Below are positions 18,216-26,818 of a DNA stretch of 64,000 nt, piece by piece. Origin of the DNA: Aureococcus anophagefferens (taxonomy: Eukaryota; Sar; Pelagophyceae; Pelagomonadales; Pelagomonadaceae). Made by a program: the position numbers and the translations under genes. Where the stretch lies: assembly GCF_000186865.1 (NCBI RefSeq), contig NW_008705573.1, positions 1,134,855-1,198,854 on the forward strand, read 5' to 3'. Each line of letters opens with the position of its first letter. Position 1 is the first letter of the stretch. A model generated the notes under the pieces. The model was not told where the DNA came from, ran no database searches, and worked only from the letters and a program-made list of their open reading frames with translations.

Positions 18216-19722
18216 ATGACTTGTGCAACTCTGCGAGCCGCGGTGGTCGTGGCCGCGGCCTGCGCCTTCGGCGCGCCGCGGTCGCCCCGCGCGTCGGCGC
18301 CGCTCCGGTCGACGGAGGCGGAGGCGGGCCACCTGTTGGGCTTCGGCGACGCGGACCACGTCATGAGCACGCTCCAGACCATCAACGCGCGCTGCGCGGC
18401 CCTCGCGGAGACGCGCGACGCGGCCTACGAGAGGGTGCTCTGCGAGCGCGTCGCCGCCGTCGACGCCGCCGTCGGCGCGCCCATGGACGTCGCGAAGCGG
18501 CTCCGCGCGGACGCGGCGGGCGATAGCGTGGCGATCGCCGCCGAGTTCAAACGCGCGAGCCCGTCCAAGGGCCCCATCAACGTCGACGCGGCCATCGCCG
18601 ACGTCGCGTCGCTCTACGCGTCCGCCGGCGCGTCCTTGATCTCCGTGCTCACGGAGCCCGACTGGTTCCAGGGCTCGCTCGACGATTTGTACGCGGCGCG
18701 CGAGGCGGTCCACGGGCTCGGCGCGCGGCGGCCCGCGCTGCTGCGCAAGGACTTCGTGTCGCGGCCCGTGCAGGTGCTGGAGGCGCGGGCCTACGGCGCG
18801 GACTGCGTGCTGCTGATCGTCGCGTGCCTCGAAAAGTCGGAGCTCCGCGCGCTCGTCGAGGCGTGCGCGGCGCAGAACATCATGGCGCTCGTCGAAGTCC
18901 ACACGGAGGCGGAGATGGCGTTGGCCCTCGACTGCCCCGGCGTCGAGTGCATCGGCATCAACAACCGCAACCTGCACTCCTTCAAGCTCGACATGTCGAC
19001 GACGGAGCGGTTGATGAGTTACGCGCGATCCCGGGGCGCGTCGGAGGACCTGGTCTTCGCGTCCCTGAGCGGCGTGTCCATGCGCTCCGAGGTGGTGGCG
19101 CTCAAAGACGTCGAGTGCGTCCTCGTCGGCGAGGCGCTCATGCGGAGCAGCGACCCCGCGCGCCTCGTCGCGGAGCTGAAAGGGACGGTCGAGGCCTCGG
19201 TGTCCGTCGCCGACGAGGCGACGCGGCCCCTGGCCAAGGTCTGCGGCGTCACGTCCGTCGCCGACGCGTTGGCCGCCTGCCGCGCGGCGCGANNNNNNNN
19301 NNNNNNNNNNNNNNNNNNNNNNNNNNNNNNNNNNNNNNNNNNNNNNNNNNNNNNNNNNNNNNNNNNNNNNNNNNNNNNNNNNNNNNNNNNNNNNNNNNNN
19401 NNNNNNNNNNNNNNNNNNNNNNNNNNNNNNNNNNNNNNNNNNNNNNNNNNNNNNNNNNNNNNNNNNNNNNNNNNNNNNNNNNNNNNNNNNNNNNNNNNNN
19501 NNNNNNNNNNNNNNNNNNNNNNNNNNNNNNNNNNNNNNNNNNNNNNNNNNNNNNNNNNNNNNNNNNNNNNNNNNNNNNNNNNNNNNNNNNNNNNNNNNNN
19601 NNNNNNNNNNNNNNNNNNNNNNNNNNNNNNNNNNNNNNNNCCACGGCCGCGTCCGCGACTACGTCGCCGCGGTCAAGGCCACGGCGAACCGGGCCGCGTG
19701 GCGGGACGTCGGGGGCATGTAA
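18216..19722 (+). CDS. trpC-trpF: Plastid TrpC-TrpF (indole-3-glycerol-phosphate synthase / PRA isomerase), split by assembly gap
   Basis: Two consecutive steps of tryptophan synthesis in one chain. The start M-T-C-A-T-L-R-A-A-V-V-V-A-A-A-C-A-F-G-A-P gives a signal peptide plus plastid motif, so a plastid location is expected. TrpC motifs are intact: E-F-K-R-A-S-P-S-K-G, L-L-R-K-D-F-V, A-L-V-E-V-H-T, G-I-N-N-R-N-L and V-L-V-G-E-A-L-M. TrpF begins with L-A-K-V-C-G-V-T-S-V-A-D-A-L and then enters 348 Ns. After the gap, the frame ending at TAA 19720-19722 (R-V-R-D-Y-V-A-A-V-K-A) fits a TrpF C-terminus. It is one frame out relative to the start if the gap is exactly 348, and the TrpF part is about 40 residues short, so gap length is probably wrong or an intron is hidden. 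An alternative ATG is at 18177. Confidence 0.85.
19293..19640. other. Assembly gap (348 N)
   Basis: A run of 348 undetermined bases inside the TrpF half of the preceding gene. The reading frames on the two sides do not agree across 348 bases, so the stated length is unlikely to be exact. Confidence 0.99.
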
Positions 19723-19725
19723 TCC

Positions 19726-20139
19726 TTAACGGCGCTCCTCGAAATAGGCGTCGTCGTTGCACCGCCAGAGGAGGACGACGAAGACGAAGGCGGCGAAGCC
19801 GGCCCGCAGGAGCGCTCCGTCCGGCTCCCGCGCGTCGTCGACGTCCGCGGGGCGCTCGAGGTCGCCGATCTTCGGGTAGTGCTTGGCGAGGAGTTTCACG
19901 CGCCGCTTGCCCGAGAAGGACGCGTTGCCGAGCGACCGCCAGCGCATCGTCGGCCGCGGCAGGGCCTCCTCCCAGCCCCGCCAGTGCTCGAGCACCGCGG
20001 CCGTCCACCGCGACTGGCACGCGCCGGTCGACATCGACGCGCCGGTCGACATCGACGCGCCCGCCGCCGCCGTCCACGGCGCGCCCTCCGCCGCGGCGCG
20101 CGCGACGGCCGCCAGGAGGATGAATGTCCCCTTCCGCAT
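19726..20139 (-). CDS. Small secretory/membrane protein, unknown
   Basis: A 137-residue protein starting M-R-K-G-T-F-I-L-L-A-A-V-A-R-A-A-A, a likely signal peptide. A six-residue direct repeat A-S-M-S-T-G occurs twice, encoded by an exact 18-base repeat around 20024-20060. A single membrane helix (G-F-A-A-F-V-F-V-V-L-L-W) lies near the C-terminus, which ends F-E-E-R-R. No family was recognised. It ends 3 bp from the TrpC-TrpF stop on the opposite strand. Confidence 0.6.
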   Translation of the reverse strand: MRKGTFILLAAVARAAAEGAPWTAAAGASMSTGASMSTGACQSRWTAAVLEHWRGWEEALPRPTMRWRSLGNASFSGKRRVKLLAKHYPKIGDLERPADVDDAREPDGALLRAGFAAFVFVVLLWRCNDDAYFEERR

Positions 20140-20429
20140 GGCGCCTGCGCGCCTCCGGGGCTGCCGGAGCGCGAACGTCGCGGGCGAGGGACGGGTGATG
20201 CGCGAGGCGCGGGACGGGTCACGCACGTCCGCGGACCGCTGCGGACCGCGAACCCGGCGCCAGGCGCGCGACGCACGGCGTCTGTCCGAACAAAAAGCAG
20301 GCTGCCCCACGTTTGCCAGACAGACGCATCAAAAACAGATGTTGTTGAACACCGTGGTGTTTGCACTGCTCGATCGGGGCAGCGCCCACTGCTCGTCTCG
20401 AGCTCGAGCTCGCCGCGCTGCCTGCAGCC

Positions 20430-21458
20430 ATGGGCAACGTGTGCTTTTGCTGCGTGTCGCAGGACCAGCGGATCAGCAAGGTGCTGTCGAAGTTCCCCGG
20501 GACGCTGCCGAGCAACGCGCGCACCGGCGAGGTGCAGAAGATCGTCGGGCGCTGCGCCATGGCCGCCCACTCGGGCTGCCTCCAGGCCCCGATCTCGGGC
20601 AAGCTCTGCGTCTACTACGAGGTCCGCGTCGAGGAGCTCGTCCAGAGCGGCGACGACCGGCGCTGGGTGACCGTCGTCGAGGAGCGCATGGGCCGCGACT
20701 TCTTCCTCGCGGACGACGTCGGCGGCTCCGTCTACATCAACGCGGCGACGACGCCCGTCCAGGTCTTCTCGGAGACCGACGCGGGCGAGCGGTCCGGCTC
20801 CTACGACTTCTTCCTCGGGCAGGGCAGCGACCCGTCGCCGGGCCTCCTGCAGCTCATGGCGAGGCACGGCAGGTCCACGCAGGAGTGGCACCTCTTCGGG
20901 TCGGGCAACAAGCAGCTGCGCGCCTCCGAGGCCTGCTTCCAGCTGGGGGAGGCCGTCGCCGCGCTCGGCATGGTCGAGGGCGCGCCGCCGTCCATCGCGC
21001 TCAGCCCGCTCATGGGCGGCCACGTGACGCCGGACTACATGGAGCGGAACGGCTGGGAGGACTTCGACAAGAGGTCCTGGGCGTCGCTCACGGAGAAATA
21101 CCCGGTGGTCATCCTGAGCGACTCGCCGATGCTCGTCGACGGGCTCGTGGCGTCCAACGTGTCGGCGCAGCAGGTCGCGCCCGCGCCGCAGCAGATGGCG
21201 GCGCCGCCGCAGCAGATGATGGCGCCGCCGCAGCAGATGATGGCGCCGCCGCAGCAGATGATGGCGCCGCCGATGGAGATGCAGCCCCAGGCGCCCGTCG
21301 CCCAGGTGATCGCGCAGCCGCAGGTCGTCACGCTCCAGGTGCCGCCGGGCGCCGCGCCGGGCGCGGTCTGCATGTTCGGCCTGCCCGACGGCCGGCAAGC
21401 CCAGGTCCAGATTCCGCCGGGTTTGCCGCCGGGCGCGACGTTCCAGGCGCAGGTCTGA
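20430..21458 (+). CDS. Lipid-anchored GIDE-domain-like protein with PQQM repeats
   Basis: A 342-residue protein starting M-G-N-V-C-F-C-C, which fits N-myristoylation at Gly2 and palmitoylation of nearby cysteines. The region C-A-M-A-A-H-S-G-C-L-Q-A-P-I-S-G-K then Y-Y-E-V-R-V-E-E and, further on, R-D-F-F-L-A-D-D-V-G-G-S-V-Y-I resembles the GIDE domain of the mitochondrial E3 MUL1, but no RING is present. Four near-identical 24-base units encode A-P-P-Q-Q-M-M. The C-terminus has paired P-P-G-x-x-P-G motifs (V-P-P-G-A-A-P-G and I-P-P-G-L-P-P-G), a short repeat common in algal and oomycete proteins. Function is unknown. Confidence 0.72.
   Translation: MGNVCFCCVSQDQRISKVLSKFPGTLPSNARTGEVQKIVGRCAMAAHSGCLQAPISGKLCVYYEVRVEELVQSGDDRRWVTVVEERMGRDFFLADDVGGSVYINAATTPVQVFSETDAGERSGSYDFFLGQGSDPSPGLLQLMARHGRSTQEWHLFGSGNKQLRASEACFQLGEAVAALGMVEGAPPSIALSPLMGGHVTPDYMERNGWEDFDKRSWASLTEKYPVVILSDSPMLVDGLVASNVSAQQVAPAPQQMAAPPQQMMAPPQQMMAPPQQMMAPPMEMQPQAPVAQVIAQPQVVTLQVPPGAAPGAVCMFGLPDGRQAQVQIPPGLPPGATFQAQV
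21186..21275 (+). repeat. 24-base coding tandem repeat
   Basis: About four units of a 24-base repeat whose product is A-P-P-Q-Q-M-M-(A). Units differ by only a few bases, so the array is young and probably length-variable. Confidence 0.8.
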
Positions 21459-22431
21459 GCGGGCGCGCGTAAGGTCGCGCCGGTTCGTCGAGCCGGTGGT
21501 GAACTGCAAGCGCAGGGCATCGCCGACAGCTTGGGGCACCGAACACGGCCGCTTGATATCATCGAAAAGGAGCTTTTGGAACTCGGTCTTATGGAGAACT
21601 CCTTCCGCTCGGCAGCCCCGTGCCGCCCCACTGCGGGCCGCTCGGCCCGCGCCAAGCCGGCGGCGCCCTGCGCGCGCGTCTTGGGGGCTGCGTCGTCGAA
21701 GACGCGGTCCTATTTCATGACGTCTTTGCCGAGTTACGCGACACTGCGTCCGCGCTCGCGGCGGTGGGCTGGAAGGGGCGCGCCGTCGAAGTAACGTAAT
21801 ATTCGAGCGTTTTTGGCCGCCCCATGGTACCAGGAATGGGTTCCGCAACTTTTATTACCTTACTTTTGCGACCTCCGGCCCCGGGACGGCGCGGCGCGAG
21901 GCCGCGGCGCACAACCTCGGGGCACTCTCTATCGACAACCTGGGCCTCCACGGCCAAACCCGCGCGACGGAAGGCACCCGGGGTGTCTATGAACGATCTC
22001 CGACGCTGCACCGCGTCCGAGGCAGCCAAATTCGGGTCGCGTGGCCCGATCACGACCCACAGGACCCCCTAAAACCACCCGTTCTCGCCGAGTTGCAATT
22101 CGTTTCGCGTCGCTTCTTTTGCAGCGTGCAGCCCTTGTTGCGCGCCTCGGGAGTCGCCGCGGGGGCCATGGGCGCCGTGGTAGGCGCGCGGCGCTAGGGG
22201 GCTGCCTTTGGTGATTACATGCCCATCGCGTGTCTCTTCGAGGTTCGTCGGACCGCGTGCTTTCGTCCGAGACCGCGTGCTTTCGTCCGAAGCCATCAAA
22301 ACATGGGTAAACTTTGCTTTTGTGAGCGTCAAACAAATGGCCTCTGGATTTCCAAAAGCGGGTGCCGTGCGAAGCGGCGTCTGGGCCTGGCCTTTCGATC
22401 TGAGGGGCCTGCCGCGCGCCAACTCGCGACC
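21459..22431. other. Intergenic, no convincing gene
   Basis: Nearly 1 kb separates two plus-strand genes. Short frames exist but none has domain structure or a plausible start. The only structure seen is a 20-base unit (GACCGCGTGCTTTCGTCCGA) present twice in tandem at about 22253-22292. An in-frame upstream ATG near 22302 (M-G-K-L-C-F-C-E) could extend the next gene by about 43 residues. Confidence 0.5.
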
Positions 22432-23602
22432 ATGTCCCGCCACGATTCCGCGCAGCACAAGCAGAAGAAGGAGAACGGCCTCGCCTGGGCGGCGAGGATG
22501 CGCCTCGAGCACGACGAGGACTTTTGGACGAAGTGGGACGCCATGCCGACGGAGTGCCAACTCCTCGACGCGCCGCCCGCCGACGGCCGCCGGTGCCCGC
22601 GCTGCAAGATGAAGCTCTACTTTCTGGCCAACTGGGTCGCGACGTTCAAGGAGAGCTGCGACGGCCTCTGCGACAAGCGCGCGAACAAGCTCGTCACGAC
22701 CTTCGGCCTCGACCGCTTCGCGTTCGTCGAAAACACGGGCGCCAAACCCAAGTCGGGCGCCAAGGCCAAGGGCGCACCGGCCCGCGTCGCGGACAAGAAC
22801 GCCGCGGTGTGCAGCATCACGAACAAGCAGGGCAAGGCCACGCAGAACTTCCGCCAGCCCGCGAAGGTCCGCCGCTGCCTCCGGGCCGAGGACGACATCG
22901 GCTTCAAATGCGCCAAGGCCGCGAAGCCCGGCAGCTCCTACTGCTCCCCGCGCTGCGAGCGCATCGCGCTCGGCCTGTCGGCCGACGACGACCTGCCGTC
23001 GGAGCGCAAGGAGAAGCCCCGGGCGCCCGCGGCGCCCGTGGGCAGCGCCAAGTGGGCCGCGACGCAGCAGGCCGAGCGCGCGGCCGCGCCGCGGCCGCCA
23101 CCGCGGCGCTCGGCCGAGGACGAGGCCCGCGCGCGCGAGGCCCGCGAGCTCGACCGCGTCATCGCCGAGAGCCTGCGCGAGAGCGGCGGCGGCGGTCCCG
23201 CGGAGACTTCGGAGTTCGACGCGGACCTCGAGCGCGCGCTCGCGCTCTCCGCGGCCGAGTTCCAGCCGGCGCAGCACTGGGGCCGCGGCTCCGGCATCGA
23301 CTACGACGCGGCCGACGTCGAGCGCGCCATGGAGGCGTCGCGCGCCGTCTCGCCGCGCCACTTCGCGCCCATCCCCGCGGCCCGCCGAGGAGTGGCCCGC
23401 CGCGCCGCCGCGCGACCTCCGGGGCCTCCTCGCGTCGTGCCGCCTCGAGCACCTCCACGGCGTCTTCGCGGCCGAGGAGATCGACCTCGACACGCTCAGC
23501 TACCTCAGCGCCGCGGATTTGGTCGCCGACATGCACCTCCAGCCCGCGGAGGCCCAGGCGCTCGTCGCCGCGCGGGACGACCTCCACCGGGGCGCGTACT
23601 AG
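22432..23602 (+). CDS. UIM-like and SAM-domain protein with one frameshift
   Basis: A protein of about 390 residues starting M-S-R-H-D-S-A-Q-H-K. Two Cys clusters (C-P-R-C near residue 55, and C-A-K...C-S-P-R-C near 165-180) may bind zinc. Two or three ubiquitin-interacting-motif-like helices follow (A-R-E-L-D-R-V-I-A-E-S-L, A-D-L-E-R-A-L-A-L-S, D-V-E-R-A-M-E-A-S). The last 70 residues form a SAM domain (L-L-A-S-C-R-L-E-H-L-H, L-D-T-L-S-Y-L-S-A-A-D-L). The SAM part is in the +1 frame relative to the rest. The switch lies between about 23365 and 23390 in a C/G-rich run with no room for an intron, so one extra base (sequencing or real) is the simplest explanation. Confidence 0.62.
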
Positions 23603-23736
23603 GTCACGCGCCCCCGCGACCGCGACCGCGACCGCGACGCGGACATAGTGTGATGTGACTCTCTTAGGACCCGGCGGACCGCCCGTTGCGGGCGCCGCGG
23701 CGGGGAGCGGCGGGTGTCGCTGCTGCTGGGATCCCC

Positions 23737-24270
23737 TTACATCATGGCCTTGATGCCGAGGACCGTGAGCGCGACCATGAGGATCTCGGGCACGTAGTGC
23801 ATCGGGTACTTGACGGGCAGGCCCGGCGAGATGTAGCCGAACTTGGCGTTCCACGGGTAGAGTGCGCCGCAGGCGAAGGACACGGCCGTCGCGATGGGCA
23901 GGGCCTCGGCGACGGGCACCTTCGTGTAGAGCGTGTAGACGAGGCCGAGGAACGCGCACGACGAGCCGCGGATCCAGAACTGGAGCAGCGGCGTCGCCGG
24001 CGCGTCGAAGTGGTCCGTGACCATCTTCTGGGGCACGAAGAGCATCTGCGCGCCTGCGGGCGGGCGGGAGTGCTTCCAGAACAGGGCCGGGCCGGTGGAC
24101 CGTTGGGGGGGGGCTTCTCTGGCTTCACCGCGGGCGGATTCGGCGTATCCTTCCGCGCCGAGTCGCGGCGGCTCGCGCGCGACGCGAGGCGGGCGGACGA
24201 GTCGAGATTTTCGCGGGGACGGAGGTACTCCCGAGCGTGTGTGACGCCGGCGCATACCATACATGCCCAT
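23737..24270 (-). CDS. Small multi-pass membrane protein, unknown, two exons
   Basis: A 109-residue protein. Exon 1 is 24270-24258 (M-G-M-Y-G), the intron is 24054-24257 with donor G|GTATGC and acceptor CCCGCCCGCAG, and exon 2 is 24053-23737. Joined, it reads M-G-M-Y-G-A-Q-M-L-F-V-P-Q-K-M-V-T-D-H-F-D. Three hydrophobic segments follow (F-L-G-L-V-Y-T-L-Y, A-L-P-I-A-T-A-V-S-F-A-C-G, I-L-M-V-A-L-T-V-L-G-I). No family was recognised. The gene model rests on splice signals and frame only; starting directly at M-L-F-V-P-Q-K (24045) is the alternative. Confidence 0.6.
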   Translation of the reverse strand: MGMYGMRRRHTRSGVPPSPRKSRLVRPPRVAREPPRLGAEGYAESARGEAREAPPQRSTGPALFWKHSRPPAGAQMLFVPQKMVTDHFDAPATPLLQFWIRGSSCAFLGLVYTLYTKVPVAEALPIATAVSFACGALYPWNAKFGYISPGLPVKYPMHYVPEILMVALTVLGIKAMM

Positions 24271-24615
24271 GACGCCGCTGAACACTTTGATGTACCTATT
24301 GAAACAGTCTCGAACTTCTCGATCGAATCGCCGCGGTTTTTGTAGAAAAACTTTGGGCGTCGACGAGGAGATGATGGCGGGCGAGAGGGGGGCGCGCGTG
24401 TTGCAAAACGGGGACGCAGAAGCGCGCGTAGGGCCGTCCATTTTGCTCGCTTCTGGTGGGATTCGCTGGCTGGGTCGCGGAAGCTCGTGAGCGTGAGCGG
24501 CGAGCCGGTCACGAGCCGGTCGAGCGAGGCCTCGAGCGCGCCGCGCGTCGACCCCCAAGTCGACCGCCTCGCGCACGCCAAGGCTACGCCAGCGCCGTCC
24601 CTTACGCCCGAGCGC
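24271..24615. other. Intergenic
   Basis: This lies upstream of the small membrane protein and downstream of NDOR1, both on the minus strand. It has patches of lower GC (24286-24360) compatible with a promoter. No gene was seen. Confidence 0.5.
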
Positions 24616-26376
24616 TCAGCCGAACCCCTCGACGGCGAAGCGCTTCTCGCGGTCGAGCTTGCGGAGCAGCGCGCCGGCCTTCTTCGCGTCGAGCTGGGCG
24701 CAGTGCGCGACGAGGACGTCGAGCAAAACGTCCGTCACGTCGGACGCCATCTGCGCGTTGCCCGCGACGAAGAAGTGGGCGCCGCCCGTGAGGAGCAGGT
24801 CGACGACCTCGGCGCCGCGCGCGCGGAGCGCGGCCGTGACGCGGCGCCGCTTCGCGGGCTCCGCGTGGCGCGACACGGAGACGTCGACGTCGAGGCCCGG
24901 GTACCGTTCCGCGAACTCGTCGGCGTAGAGCCGGTCCTTTTTTTCGTCGCGGCAGCCGAAGAAGAGGAGCGTGCGCGCCCCGGGCGCCCGCGCGGCGATC
25001 ATGGCCCGCGCGGGCGCGACGCCCGTGCCCGGGCCCACGAAGACGAGCGGCGCCGCGTCCGGCGGCGCCGCGAACGCGCCGCGCTTCACCGCGACGAGCG
25101 CGCGCGCGCCCGGTCGCAGGCCGCAGAGCCAGGACGACGCCAGCCCGAAGCGCCGCTGGCCCAGGGGCGTGTCGTAGCGCGCGCGAGCGACGCAGAGCTC
25201 GAGCGACTCGCCGCCGCGCGGCGACGCGATGGAGTACTGCCGCGGCCGCAGCCAGTCGAGCGCGTCGAGGAGCGCGTCGACTGGCGGCGCCGCGCTGTCA
25301 AAGTCCTCGAGCACGTCGAGCAGCGACCGCCGCTCCGACCTCACGTACTCGCGGAAGAAGTTCCGGCCTTTGGCCGTCGCGAGCTCGACGAGCTTGTCGC
25401 GCTGCTCCGCGTCGCTCGCGAAGAGGGCCATGATGCCCAGGGCCTCGGGCCGCGGCGGCGCGCCGAGGTCGCGGCAGGCGCTCAGGACGCGGCGCAGCGT
25501 CGCGGCGCCGGGCAGCGGCGGCCGCGGCGGCCGGAACTGCGAGCCCCGGCGCGATTCGAACGCGAAGGTCTCGTCGAGGCCCAGGGCCGCGTCGCGCCGG
25601 CGGAGGATGGCCAAAGCGCGGCCCACGTCCGCGTCGGCGTTGCGCGGCAGCACGACGGCGACGTCGCCCGCGCCGTACGCCGCGGCCGTCGAGAACGTGA
25701 CGTGCCGCACCTCCTGCCACCAGTCGTCGGCCGTGAGCCGCGCCGTCGCCTCCAGCGTCGCCGCCGCGGGCGGCGACGCGTCGAAGCAGCCCAGGGCCAG
25801 CGCGGCGCTGTCGTAGCCGTCGCCGTCGTCGGCGGGAGCGTCGGTTTTCCTGGATGCGTAGCCCGGCGCGTAGGCCTCCGCGGACGCGGGCGCCTCGTCG
25901 CCGACGCGGCCGTCGCCGTCGTCGACGCCCAGCGACCCCGCGAGGGCCGCGAGGAAGGAAGCCAGGGGCCCCTCGACGCCCGCGGCCGTCGCGGAGTCGC
26001 CGAGCGCGCGCGGCACCGCGGGAGCCGCGCCGAGCTGCGCGAGGCGCGCGTCGAGCTTCCGCGCGAACGCGCAGAACTTGTGGCCGTAGCGCGCGTCGCC
26101 GAGGCCGTAGAGGGCGTAGCGGGCGCCGTCGAGGCGCGGCGCGGCCTTGGACAGGAGCCGCGCCCACGTTTTTTTGGAGTCGCCGGGGCACGCGCCGTCG
26201 CCGCAGGTCGCCGCGAAGACGACGGTCAGCGGCGCGTCCGGTCGCCCAAATACATCGCCGTCGTCGAGGGGCCGGGGCTCCGCGGCGTCGACGCCCCGGA
26301 GCGACAGGTAGGACCAGCAGCGCCACGCGAGGTCCTTGGCCGTGCCGGTTTCGGACGCGTAGGCGAGCGACGCCAT
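24616..26376 (-). CDS. NDOR1: NADPH-dependent diflavin oxidoreductase 1 (Tah18/NDOR1)
   Basis: A 586-residue intronless reductase that passes electrons from NADPH through FAD and FMN, in the known family to Dre2/CIAPIN1 of the cytosolic Fe-S assembly pathway. It starts M-A-S-L-A-Y-A-S-E-T-G-T-A-K-D-L-A with the FMN phosphate loop. F-A-A-T-C-G-D-G and Y-G-L-G-D-A-R-Y-G-H-K-F-C follow. The FAD site is R-Q-Y-S-I-A-S, and the NADPH site is V-G-P-G-T-G-V-A-P-A-R-A-M and F-F-G-C-R. Absence of a membrane anchor and the short length point to NDOR1 rather than cytochrome P450 reductase. Its ATG is 2 bp after the stop of the next small reading frame upstream. Confidence 0.9.
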   Translation of the reverse strand: MASLAYASETGTAKDLAWRCWSYLSLRGVDAAEPRPLDDGDVFGRPDAPLTVVFAATCGDGACPGDSKKTWARLLSKAAPRLDGARYALYGLGDARYGHKFCAFARKLDARLAQLGAAPAVPRALGDSATAAGVEGPLASFLAALAGSLGVDDGDGRVGDEAPASAEAYAPGYASRKTDAPADDGDGYDSAALALGCFDASPPAAATLEATARLTADDWWQEVRHVTFSTAAAYGAGDVAVVLPRNADADVGRALAILRRRDAALGLDETFAFESRRGSQFRPPRPPLPGAATLRRVLSACRDLGAPPRPEALGIMALFASDAEQRDKLVELATAKGRNFFREYVRSERRSLLDVLEDFDSAAPPVDALLDALDWLRPRQYSIASPRGGESLELCVARARYDTPLGQRRFGLASSWLCGLRPGARALVAVKRGAFAAPPDAAPLVFVGPGTGVAPARAMIAARAPGARTLLFFGCRDEKKDRLYADEFAERYPGLDVDVSVSRHAEPAKRRRVTAALRARGAEVVDLLLTGGAHFFVAGNAQMASDVTDVLLDVLVAHCAQLDAKKAGALLRKLDREKRFAVEGFG

Positions 26377-26378
26377 GC

Positions 26379-26642
26379 TCACTTGGGCTCGGGCCACGCG
26401 GCGCCGGGGTCGGTTCGCACGGACTGCTGCTTCTTGAGCGCGTCGAGCTCCGCGGCGCCCCGGGACGTGCGCTTGCCGTGGCCCGCGCGCGCGTCCTCGA
26501 GGGCCTTGAGGCGCTCCTTGCGCTCCTTGGCCTTTTGCTCCTGTTCCTTCTTGAGGTCCTTCTTTTTGAGCTGGGAGCGCTCGGCCTTGCGGCGCGACGA
26601 GTCGTCGTTCCCGAGGCCCGCAGCGCTCAGCTTGTTGCCCAT
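26379..26642 (-). CDS. Small basic coiled-coil protein abutting NDOR1
   Basis: An 87-residue frame starting M-G-N-K-L-S-A-A-G-L-G-N, then a long charged helix rich in K-K-E-Q-E-Q-K-A-K-E-R. Gly2 followed by Asn-Lys could be myristoylated. Its TGA is separated from the NDOR1 ATG by two bases (TGA-GC-ATG). The sequence there, AA|GTGAGC, is also a good 5' splice donor, so the last codon may be a donor and the true 3' end may lie elsewhere. A bicistronic message is the other reading. Confidence 0.5.
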   Translation of the reverse strand: MGNKLSAAGLGNDDSSRRKAERSQLKKKDLKKEQEQKAKERKERLKALEDARAGHGKRTSRGAAELDALKKQQSVRTDPGAAWPEPK

Positions 26643-26818
26643 AGACGCTTCTTTCGCCTCCGTGATGGCCTGAGGCGAGAGCGGCACCTTTGGGACAGTG
26701 CTTTGGGATGTGGCATGTTGAATTTTCATATGGCCGCACCCCCGTCTGGCGGCAGCCCCGCGGGTGAGGCACCGTAGGCGCGGAGGCTTGGTGCCTTTGC
26801 AGCTGCACGGACTTTTCG

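Noticed and set aside
24054..24257. The 204-base intron in the small membrane protein gene as an introner
   Set aside because: Its length is similar to family A, but it has no terminal repeats, no core and no duplication.
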